From contig NZ_JAADJT010000008.1 of NCBI RefSeq assembly GCF_011090165.1, positions 62,001-126,000 of the forward strand: 64,000 bases of DNA. The letters run 5' to 3'. The position numbers and the translations under genes were made by a program. Source of the stretch: Duganella aceris. GTDB taxonomy: Bacteria; Pseudomonadota; Gammaproteobacteria; Burkholderiales; Burkholderiaceae_D. The notes below the pieces were generated by a model that was not told the DNA's origin, did no database searches, and saw only the letters and a list, made by a program, of their open reading frames with translations. Of the stretch, positions 46,192-53,370 are shown one piece after another (positions within the stretch are counted from its first letter, which is position 1; each line of letters begins with the position of its first letter).

Positions 46192-46800
46192 ATGAACAGC
46201 ACAGCACACGCCGAAACCAGCGATGTACGGGGAAACATCCTCGCCACGGGCCAGCGCCTGATGGCAGGAAAAGGTTACTCGGCAGTCGGTCTGAACGAAA
46301 TCTTGACCGATGCCGGCGTGCCGAAGGGTTCCTTCTACCATTATTTCGGTTCGAAGGATGCGTTCGGCGAGGCGCTGCTGGAGAGTTATTTCGAGGACTA
46401 CCTGGCGGAGCTGGATGCCACAATGGCCCAACCGGGTCTGAGCATGGCGCAACGTCTGGTGAGTTACTTCGAGGCCTGGCGTCAGACCCAGTCGTTCTTC
46501 GATTGCCAGGGCAAGTGCCTGGCCGTGAAGATGGCGGCGGAGGTGGCGGACCTGTCGGAGGCGATGCGCCTGGCGATGAAGCGCGGCACCTCGGGTATCG
46601 TTACTCGTCTGGCGCGCGCGATCGAAGCCGGCGTGGCCGAGGGTTCGCTGGTCGTCCACGGCGACGCCGACGGCACGGCGCAGAGCCTGTATCAGTTATG
46701 GCTCGGTACCAGCGTGATGGTAAAAATAGAACGCGACGTCGCACCGTTCGAAACGGCAATGACGACGACGCGCCAGATCCTTCATCTCCCTGTTGTTTGA
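46192..46800 (+). CDS. nemR: NemR-like TetR family repressor
   Basis: 202 residues from ATG 46192. HTH with GLNEILTDAGVPKGSFYHYFGSK, and a sensor region CQGKCLAVKMAAEVADLSEAMR that aligns by eye with the E. coli NemR segment around its redox-sensing Cys106. A C-terminal MVKIERDVAPFE also matches the NemR region of the partner lysine. NemR responds to electrophiles and hypochlorite. An upstream ATG at 46171 directly abuts the operator and would add seven residues; the later one was chosen. Confidence 0.85.
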   Translation: MNSTAHAETSDVRGNILATGQRLMAGKGYSAVGLNEILTDAGVPKGSFYHYFGSKDAFGEALLESYFEDYLAELDATMAQPGLSMAQRLVSYFEAWRQTQSFFDCQGKCLAVKMAAEVADLSEAMRLAMKRGTSGIVTRLARAIEAGVAEGSLVVHGDADGTAQSLYQLWLGTSVMVKIERDVAPFETAMTTTRQILHLPVV

Positions 46801-46849
46801 GGGTGGATGACCGTGCATTTCAATAGAGATGCTTTTTTTGACCCGCTTC

Positions 46850-46864
46850 TAGACGACCAGTCTA
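46850..46864 (+). promoter_or_regulatory. NemR-type operator before the DJ-1/PfpI gene
   Basis: TAGAC-GACCA-GTCTA, 39 bases before the ATG of the DJ-1 family gene. Same half-sites as the operator at 46156. Confidence 0.75.
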
Positions 46865-46902
46865 ATAGTGGTTGTGATTGCTAACTACCTTCGGAGAACG
46901 AC

Positions 46903-47583
46903 ATGAAAAAAGTATTGATGGTCCTGACCTCGCACGACACCCTGGGCAACACCGGCCGCAAGACCGGTTTCTGGCTGGAAGAATTGGCCGCGCCTTACTA
47001 CACCTTCAAGGACGCCGGCGTCGAGGTGGTACTGGCGTCGCCGGCCGGCGGCCAGCCGCCGCTGGACCCGAAGAGCAACGAGCCGTCGTTCCAGACCGAC
47101 CTGACGCGCCGTTTCGAAGCCGATGCCGCAGCGAACGCGCAACTGGCGTCCACCGTGCGTCTCGACAGTGTGACTCAGGCAGACTTCGACACCGTGTTTT
47201 ATCCGGGCGGCCACGGCCCGCTGTGGGACCTGGCCGAAGACCCGCATTCGATCGCGCTGATCGAGTCCTTCATCGGCGCCGGCAAGCCGGTGGCGCTGGT
47301 CTGCCATGCGCCGGGCGTGCTGCGCCATGTGAAGGCGGCGTCCGGACGTCCGCTGGTCGAGGGCAAGAAAGTGACCGGCTTCACCAACACCGAAGAGGAA
47401 GCGGTCGGCCTGACCGACGTGGTGCCGTTCCTGGTTGAGGACGAGCTCAAGGCCAAGGGCGGCGTGTACTCCAAGGGCGAAGATTGGGGCTCGTACGTCG
47501 TCACCGACGGCCTGTTGATCACCGGCCAAAACCCGGGCTCCTCGTCGGCCGCCGCCGCCGTGCTGCTCAAGCAAATCGGCTGA
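46903..47583 (+). CDS. DJ-1/PfpI family protein (type 1 glutamine amidotransferase-like)
   Basis: 226 residues. Nucleophile elbow VALVCHAPGVL with the conserved Cys, and FYPGGHGPLWDLA upstream, identify the Hsp31/DJ-1/PfpI branch. Relatives detoxify methylglyoxal (glyoxalase III) or deglycate proteins. The NemR box in front and the nemR-like gene upstream support a reactive-carbonyl role. GGAG lies nine bases before the ATG. Confidence 0.92.
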   Translation: MKKVLMVLTSHDTLGNTGRKTGFWLEELAAPYYTFKDAGVEVVLASPAGGQPPLDPKSNEPSFQTDLTRRFEADAAANAQLASTVRLDSVTQADFDTVFYPGGHGPLWDLAEDPHSIALIESFIGAGKPVALVCHAPGVLRHVKAASGRPLVEGKKVTGFTNTEEEAVGLTDVVPFLVEDELKAKGGVYSKGEDWGSYVVTDGLLITGQNPGSSSAAAAVLLKQIG

Positions 47584-47712
47584 CGTTTCGTCTCGCGGCA
47601 GTACCGGCTCGACGGCGCGGTAGTCCGGCTTGCAACATTGCTCCTTCCGCGCCGCCGAGAGGCCTGACACTGTCTACTCCGCCTTCACAGGCAATGACAA
47701 GGGTAGACAATC

Positions 47713-48861
47713 ATGCGTTTCATTCAAACCGCCGCCGGCCTGTTGCTGGGCGCGGCGCTGTTATCGGCCGCGGCCAAGCCGGTCGACCTGCGCGCCGATG
47801 GCTGGCAGGCCACAGGCGATGTCCAGTTCTCCCGCGACGCCGCGCATCCGCAGGGCGTGATCTCGGTCAGGGGCGGCGGCGCCGTGCTGAAAGGGATGAC
47901 TTTCGGCGACGGCACCATCGAATACGATATCAACCAATACGCCGACAGCAGGGGCGTCGAAGGCATCTGGTTCCGCCAGCTGGGCGAGTCCGCCGAGAGC
48001 TTTTACCTACGCCCGGATTCGGACTGTCCGGCCTCGGTCGAATGCATCCAGTATTCGCCGGTCAGTCATGGCAATGAGGAGTGGGATGTGTATCCGGAAT
48101 TCCAGGCCCGCGCGCCGGTCAAGGCCAGCGGGTGGAACCACGTCAAGCTGGTGATTTCCGGGAAGCGCATGAACGTCTACATCAACGGTGAGCAACGGCC
48201 TTCGCTGGCGGTGGCGAGGCTGGCGGGCGATGCCCTGAGCGGCCAGGTGCAGCTGCGCGGCGACGCCATGTTCGCCAATCTCGATATCACGCCGGATGCG
48301 GTCGAGGGCCTTGCGCCCGAGGCGCTGATCACCGCCGCCGATACCGACCGCCGCTTTCTGCGGTTCTGGCAGGTGTCGGCGGCGACGACGCTGGCGCGCG
48401 GCGCCGAGGTCGATTATGCGCAGCGGCCGGCCGCCGACTCGCCATGGCATGCGATCAGTGCAGAGAGCAAAGGCTTCGTCAACATCGGCCGCCGCCTCGG
48501 CACCGCGCGCGGCGTGCCGGACCTGGTGTGGCTGAAGACCACCTTGCGATCGGACCGGGCGCAGGCCAAGCACGTGGCGCTGGGTTGGGCGCGGCAGATC
48601 TGGGTCTTCGTCAACGGGCACCAGGTCTACGCGGACCGCAACGGCTATTATCCGGCGTCCGCGCGCAAGCCGCCGCTGGGACGGATGGCGCTGGAGAACA
48701 GCGGCGGCGGCTTCGACCTGCCGCTGGCCGCCGGCGATAACCAGATCGAGATCGCCATCAGCAACGACCTGGGCGCAACGCGGCACTGGGGCTGGGGCTT
48801 CGAATTTCGCCTGGACGATGTCGATGGGGTTACCATGCCAGCTCCGCGATCGGCGATGTAA
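47713..48861 (+). CDS. Exported LamG/concanavalin-like domain protein
   Basis: 382 residues with a signal peptide (IQTAAGLLLGAALLSAAAKP). The first half (GTIEYDINQYADSRGVEGIWF, WNHVKLVISGKRMNVYING) is a concanavalin A/LamG-like fold of the DUF1080 type; the second half is a jelly-roll-like domain (ARQIWVFVNGHQVY). No catalytic motif assigned; carbohydrate or polymer binding is a guess. It precedes the two-component genes by 10 bases, so it may be in their operon. Confidence 0.65.
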   Translation: MRFIQTAAGLLLGAALLSAAAKPVDLRADGWQATGDVQFSRDAAHPQGVISVRGGGAVLKGMTFGDGTIEYDINQYADSRGVEGIWFRQLGESAESFYLRPDSDCPASVECIQYSPVSHGNEEWDVYPEFQARAPVKASGWNHVKLVISGKRMNVYINGEQRPSLAVARLAGDALSGQVQLRGDAMFANLDITPDAVEGLAPEALITAADTDRRFLRFWQVSAATTLARGAEVDYAQRPAADSPWHAISAESKGFVNIGRRLGTARGVPDLVWLKTTLRSDRAQAKHVALGWARQIWVFVNGHQVYADRNGYYPASARKPPLGRMALENSGGGFDLPLAAGDNQIEIAISNDLGATRHWGWGFEFRLDDVDGVTMPAPRSAM

Positions 48862-48871
48862 AAAAAACCTC

Positions 48872-49966
48872 ATGAAAAATCTCCGCCACCGTTGGCACTG
48901 GATCGTGCCGGCGTTTTTCCTGTTCTGGACCTGCATCGGGGTGGTGTTCGCGCTGCCGTTGATGGACGGCGACGCCGGCTGGCGCCGGCCTTTGCTGGCG
49001 TCGCTGACCAACTGGTGGGCGTGGGGCGCGATGACGCCGCTGATCGTCGCGCTGGACCGCCGGCTGCCGTTCGGCAGCGCGGCGGCGGGGCGGCGCCTGT
49101 GCGCGCAGCTGGCGCTGGGTCTCGCCGCCAGCGCGTTGCACGTGTACCTGCGCGCGCTGCTGGCGGCGTCGCTAGGCGCAGCGCCATGGTCGGCGCTGGC
49201 CGATATCCATCTGCTGACGCGCGCCGCCGGGGAGGGCATGCTGTGGTCGATGCTGGTGTACGGCCTGATCGTGGGCGGCTGGTGGGCCTATCAATCGCAT
49301 CACCGCTACGCCGAAGCCGAGTTGCGCATGGAGCGAATGGAGCGCAACTACACCGAGGCGCGCCTGAACGCGCTGCGCTTGCAGCTGGATCCGCATTTCC
49401 TGTTCAATACCCTCAACACGATCTCGGCGCAGGTGCAGGCCGAGCCGAAGCTGGCGCGGCAGATGATCGAACACTTGGGCGATCTGCTGCGGCTGTCGCT
49501 GGATCCGAAAAGCCGCGACGAGTTCACTCTGTCGGATGAACTGGATTTCCTCGACCTGTACTTGTCGATCCAGAAAATCCGCTTCGGCGATAAGCTGCGC
49601 GTGACGCTGGACGTCGCGCCCGAGGTGCGGCGCGCGGCGGTGCCAAGCCTGTTCATCCAGCCGCTGGTGGAGAACGCGATCCGGCACGGCATTTCGCGCC
49701 GCGCCGCCGGGGGAACGGTCGCACTCTCTGCGCGCCGCGTGGACGAGATGCTGGAGATCACAGTGCGCGACGATGGCGTCGGACTGCCGGCCGATTGGCA
49801 GCAGCGGCCGGCGGGACTCGGCCTGCGGCTGACGCGCGAGCGCATCGCCGGTTTTCATCCGGACGGAGCGACGCAGCTGACCATCGCCAACCATCCCGAA
49901 GGCGGAGCGCAGGTGACGCTGCGCTTCCCACTACAACTATTGGAGAATGTCGATGCCGCCTCATGA
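48872..49966 (+). CDS. LytS-type sensor histidine kinase
   Basis: 364 residues. About four N-terminal TM helices, then a His_kinase domain with LQLDPHFLFNTLNTISAQV (phosphoacceptor His) and an HATPase with NAIRHGISRRAAGGTV and DDGVGLP. Partner of the LytTR regulator that overlaps its end by 14 bases. Signal unknown; no periplasmic sensor domain of size. Start ATG 48872. Confidence 0.92.
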   Translation: MKNLRHRWHWIVPAFFLFWTCIGVVFALPLMDGDAGWRRPLLASLTNWWAWGAMTPLIVALDRRLPFGSAAAGRRLCAQLALGLAASALHVYLRALLAASLGAAPWSALADIHLLTRAAGEGMLWSMLVYGLIVGGWWAYQSHHRYAEAELRMERMERNYTEARLNALRLQLDPHFLFNTLNTISAQVQAEPKLARQMIEHLGDLLRLSLDPKSRDEFTLSDELDFLDLYLSIQKIRFGDKLRVTLDVAPEVRRAAVPSLFIQPLVENAIRHGISRRAAGGTVALSARRVDEMLEITVRDDGVGLPADWQQRPAGLGLRLTRERIAGFHPDGATQLTIANHPEGGAQVTLRFPLQLLENVDAAS

Positions 49967-50750
49967 AAAAATGCGCGTGCTGATCGCCGATGACGAAGCG
50001 CCGGCGCGCCAGCGGCTGACCGAGCTGCTGCGCGAGGATCCGGACGTCGGCGAGATCCAGCAGGCCAGCGATGGCGCCATGGCGCTGCGCATGATCCTGG
50101 AGCGGCGCCCGGATCTGCTGCTGCTTGACGTGCAGATGCCGGAGCTGACCGGCATGGAACTGATCGCGGCGCTGGGGCCAGAGCGCCTGCCGCTGACGAT
50201 CTTCGTGACGGCCTACGACCAGCATGCGATCAATGCCTTCCAGGCCAACGCGCTGGACTATCTGCTCAAGCCTTTCAGCGACGAACGCATGCAGGCCGCG
50301 ATGGCGCGCGCCAGGCTGCGTCTGGCGGACCGGCAGCTGCGTGAATTCGGCGAGAACGTCATGCGCATGCTCGGTAGCGGGCAGCATCAAGCGCAGCAGC
50401 CGGCGCAGGCGGCACGGCCGGATCGCTTGATCGTCAAATCGGCGCGCGCCACGCAGTTGGTGCGGATCGCCGATATCGACTGGATCGAAAGCGCCGGCGT
50501 GCATGTGATCCTGCATGTGGGCGGCAAGGAGGTGCTGCACCGCATGTCACTCAGCGAGCTGGCGGCGCAGCTCGATCCGCTGCGCTACGTGCGGGTGCAC
50601 CGCTCGGTGATCGTCAACATCGACAGCATCGCGCAGCTGGAACCGCTGTCGCATGGCGAGTTCGACGTGGTGATGACGGATGGCGCGCGGCGCCGCGTCA
50701 GCCGCACTTACCGGGCCGCGCTGGAGCAGCGCCTCGGCCATTCACTTTAA
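49953..50750 (+). CDS. LytTR family response regulator
   Basis: 265 residues. REC domain with phosphoacceptor Asp59 in LLLLDVQMPE, then a LytTR DNA-binding domain (SARATQLVRIADIDWIESAG, VRVHRSVIVNI). Start ATG 49953 was preferred over 49947 because GGAG is seven bases from the former and one from the latter. Likely controls the hydrolase/receptor genes that follow, by context only. Confidence 0.93.
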   Translation: MPPHEKMRVLIADDEAPARQRLTELLREDPDVGEIQQASDGAMALRMILERRPDLLLLDVQMPELTGMELIAALGPERLPLTIFVTAYDQHAINAFQANALDYLLKPFSDERMQAAMARARLRLADRQLREFGENVMRMLGSGQHQAQQPAQAARPDRLIVKSARATQLVRIADIDWIESAGVHVILHVGGKEVLHRMSLSELAAQLDPLRYVRVHRSVIVNIDSIAQLEPLSHGEFDVVMTDGARRRVSRTYRAALEQRLGHSL

Positions 50751-50766
50751 TCTGGAGAAATAAACT

Positions 50767-51249
50767 ATGAAACGCATTTTCCTGGCGCTGACGCTCGCCG
50801 TCACGAGTCTGACCGGCCATGCAAGCGTCGACAGCGATACCGTCGACGTGCGGCACCTGATGGACGCTTATCACGAAGCGGTGCTTGGCCATGACGGCGA
50901 GCGGCTCGCTTCCTTGTTCCTGCCGAAAGGCGGCGTCTGGCTCAACGTGCTGTCGGAGCAGGCGTATGCCGCCGCCAGGGCGAAGTCGCCCGATGCGGTC
51001 AAGGTCAGGGTGGGCAGCTTTGCCGATTTCGCCAAGCTGGTGTCGACGTCGAAAAGCAGCTTTAATCCGATCCACAGCGATCTCAAATTGAGCAGCGATG
51101 GCACCATCGCTTCGGTGTATTTCGACTTTGTCTTCCTGATCGACGGCAAGGAGCAGAACCGGGGCAGCGAAGCGTGGCAGCTGGTGAAGGGCGCCGATGG
51201 GTGGCGCATCGCCGCGCTCATTTACTCATCCTCTCCGGCGACGAAATAA
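50767..51249 (+). CDS. Exported NTF2-like (SnoaL/DUF4440-type) protein
   Basis: 160 residues: signal peptide (IFLALTLAVTSLTGHAS) and a cone-shaped NTF2-like domain (VDVRHLMDAYHEAVLGHDGERLASLFLPKGG, closing EAWQLVKGADGWRIAALIYS). Such domains bind small molecules or act as enzymes; no function assigned. 16 bases after the response regulator gene. Confidence 0.75.
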   Translation: MKRIFLALTLAVTSLTGHASVDSDTVDVRHLMDAYHEAVLGHDGERLASLFLPKGGVWLNVLSEQAYAAARAKSPDAVKVRVGSFADFAKLVSTSKSSFNPIHSDLKLSSDGTIASVYFDFVFLIDGKEQNRGSEAWQLVKGADGWRIAALIYSSSPATK

Positions 51250-51288
51250 ACCGACACCGCCGGCGCGCGTCATGATCGCATTGTCATT

Positions 51289-51341
51289 TTTTCTGAAATA
51301 GCATACATTTCAAATATGGAATAAATTTCATATTCAGAAAA
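51289..51341 (+). promoter_or_regulatory. AT-rich island with TTTTCTGAA/TTCAGAAAA before the CocE gene
   Basis: Inverted repeat TTTTCTGAA (51289-51297) and TTCAGAAAA (51333-51341) in a very AT-rich stretch, ending 17 bases before the ATG. The same TTTTCTG/CAGAAAA elements occur before the TonB receptor gene. Confidence 0.5.
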
Positions 51342-51358
51342 TAATGATTGAGGCGCCC

Positions 51359-53248
51359 ATGAATTACCGAAATGGATACAACACCCTGCTGGTGGCGTTG
51401 GGCTTGGCCCTGCTTGCTCCGGCTGCGGCGCAACAAGGTACGCCGGCCGGTGCGGAAGCGCCGGCCGGGCAACGCGCCAAGGCGTGGACGATCAGCGACG
51501 CCATGATTCCCATGCGCGACGGCGCCAAGCTGCACACGCGGGTCTTCGTCCCGGCCAGGCCAGGGCCGGCATTGCCGTTCCTGCTGCTGCGGACGCCTTA
51601 CGGCGTGGATGATTCGGAGGAGGCGCTCAATTCCCGCTACAGGGAACTGGCGGAGGACGGCTACATCTTCGCCTTCCAGGACATACGCGGCAAATTCGCT
51701 TCTGAAGGAAAGTTCGAGATGTTGCGCGCCCGGCGTGCGGCCGGCGACGCGAACGCCATCGACGAAGCCACCGATGCCTATGACAGCATCGAGTGGCTGA
51801 TCAAGAACGTGCCGTCGAACAATGGGCGCGTCGGCATGCTGGGGAACTCCTATCTCGGCTGGACCACGGTCATGGCCAGCCTCGATCCCCATCCGGCGCT
51901 GAAGGCGGTCGCGCCGATGGCGTCGCCGGCGGACATGTGGATGGGCGACGATTTTCATCACAACGGCGCGTTTCGTCTCAGCTATGGCTTCGAGTATGCG
52001 TACATGATGGAGAGCGGCAAGGGCAGCGCTCAGTTCCCGTTCGACCGCTACGACACCTACAGCTGGTATCTCGCGCTCGGCGCGTTGGGCAACGTCAACC
52101 GGCGCCTGTTCAAGGACCAGATCACAAGCTGGAACGACTTCGCGGCGCATCCGGACTATGACGCCTTCTGGAAACGGCAGGCATTCTCCGCCCACGGACG
52201 GGAAACCAAGGTGCCGACGCTGAGTGTCGCGGGATGGTGGGACCAGGAGGATTTCTATGGCCCGCTGACGATCTACCGGGAGCTGGAAAAGGGCGATCGT
52301 CGGGGCTTGAATCATCTGGTGGTGGGGCCGTGGCGGCATGGCGGCGCCCGCTTCGGGCCGGGAGACGCGCTGGGTGCGATTCAGTTCGACAGCGCCACGG
52401 CCAAATACTTCCGCGAGCAGATCGAGGTGCCGTGGTTCGGCTTTTACCTGAAGGATAGGGGCGCGTTGGACCTGCCCGAGGCGCTGACCTTCGAGTCGGG
52501 CAGCAACCGCTGGCGGCGCTGGGATGCATGGCCGCCGAAGACGGGTGTCGAGCAGCGCAATCTGTATCTCGGTGCGGCGCGCTCGCTGTCGTTCTCGGCG
52601 TCGAAGAACGACGACGGCGGCCAGTTCGACAGCTACTTGTCCGATCCGGCGCATCCGGTCCCGTACCGTCACCGCCCGATCCAGGCGACCTATTTTCCGG
52701 GCGGCTCGGGCTGGTCGACCTGGCTGACCGAGGACCAGCGCTTCGTCGACGGACGGCCGGACGTGCTCAGCTGGGAGAGCCCGCCGCTGGAAGCGGATCT
52801 GACCATCGCCGGCGACATCACGGCCCATCTGTTCGCCTCGACCAGCGGCAGCGACGCCGACTGGATCGTCAAGCTGATCGATGTCTATCCGGAACATCTG
52901 AGCAGCAACTGGGCGCTGTCGGGGTATCAGCTGATGGTCGCCAATGAGATCTTCCGGGGACGTTACCGCAGGAGCTTCGAGACGCCGGAGGCGATCGCGC
53001 CGGGCGCCGTGGTCGAGTATCCATTCAGTCTGCACGCGCAGAACTACACCTTCCGCCAGGGCCACCGGCTGATGGTGCAGGTACAAAGCAGCTGGTTCCC
53101 GCTGATCGACCGCAACCCGCAGACCTTCGTGCGGAACATCTTCGAGGCCGGCGATGGCGACTTCCGGCCGGCGACGCAGCGGATCTACCGCTCGGCGTCG
53201 CACCCCTCTCACGTGACCCTTCCGGTGGTGGTATCTCCGCAGCAATGA
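51359..53248 (+). CDS. CocE/NonD family alpha/beta hydrolase, exported
   Basis: 629 residues. Signal peptide (LLVALGLALLAPAAAQ), alpha/beta hydrolase with nucleophile in GMLGNSYLGWTTVMA, and the X-Pro dipeptidyl-peptidase C-terminal beta-sandwich (PPLEADLTIAGDITAHLFAS). The family includes cocaine esterase and acyl- or peptide-cleaving enzymes. ATG 51359 with GAGG six bases upstream was preferred to ATG 51344. Ends 122 bases before the TonB receptor. Confidence 0.88.
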   Translation: MNYRNGYNTLLVALGLALLAPAAAQQGTPAGAEAPAGQRAKAWTISDAMIPMRDGAKLHTRVFVPARPGPALPFLLLRTPYGVDDSEEALNSRYRELAEDGYIFAFQDIRGKFASEGKFEMLRARRAAGDANAIDEATDAYDSIEWLIKNVPSNNGRVGMLGNSYLGWTTVMASLDPHPALKAVAPMASPADMWMGDDFHHNGAFRLSYGFEYAYMMESGKGSAQFPFDRYDTYSWYLALGALGNVNRRLFKDQITSWNDFAAHPDYDAFWKRQAFSAHGRETKVPTLSVAGWWDQEDFYGPLTIYRELEKGDRRGLNHLVVGPWRHGGARFGPGDALGAIQFDSATAKYFREQIEVPWFGFYLKDRGALDLPEALTFESGSNRWRRWDAWPPKTGVEQRNLYLGAARSLSFSASKNDDGGQFDSYLSDPAHPVPYRHRPIQATYFPGGSGWSTWLTEDQRFVDGRPDVLSWESPPLEADLTIAGDITAHLFASTSGSDADWIVKLIDVYPEHLSSNWALSGYQLMVANEIFRGRYRRSFETPEAIAPGAVVEYPFSLHAQNYTFRQGHRLMVQVQSSWFPLIDRNPQTFVRNIFEAGDGDFRPATQRIYRSASHPSHVTLPVVVSPQQ

Positions 53249-53260
53249 CTTGGGTCGTGA

Positions 53261-53296
53261 TTTTCTACAACAGAAAATAATTAATAAAATTTTCTG
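53261..53296 (+). promoter_or_regulatory. AT-rich island with repeated TTTTCTG motif before the TonB receptor gene
   Basis: TTTTCT-N5-AGAAAA (53261-53277) overlapping CAGAAAAT-N10-ATTTTCTG (53271-53296). The composition is far below the window average in GC. Probably the promoter/operator of the six-gene operon. Confidence 0.5.
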
Positions 53297-53370
53297 ATTG
53301 ATTAATATACTGAAAAGAATATACTAATTTGAAAATTCGTTGACCGACGTGCCATTTCCAGGAGTGCATC

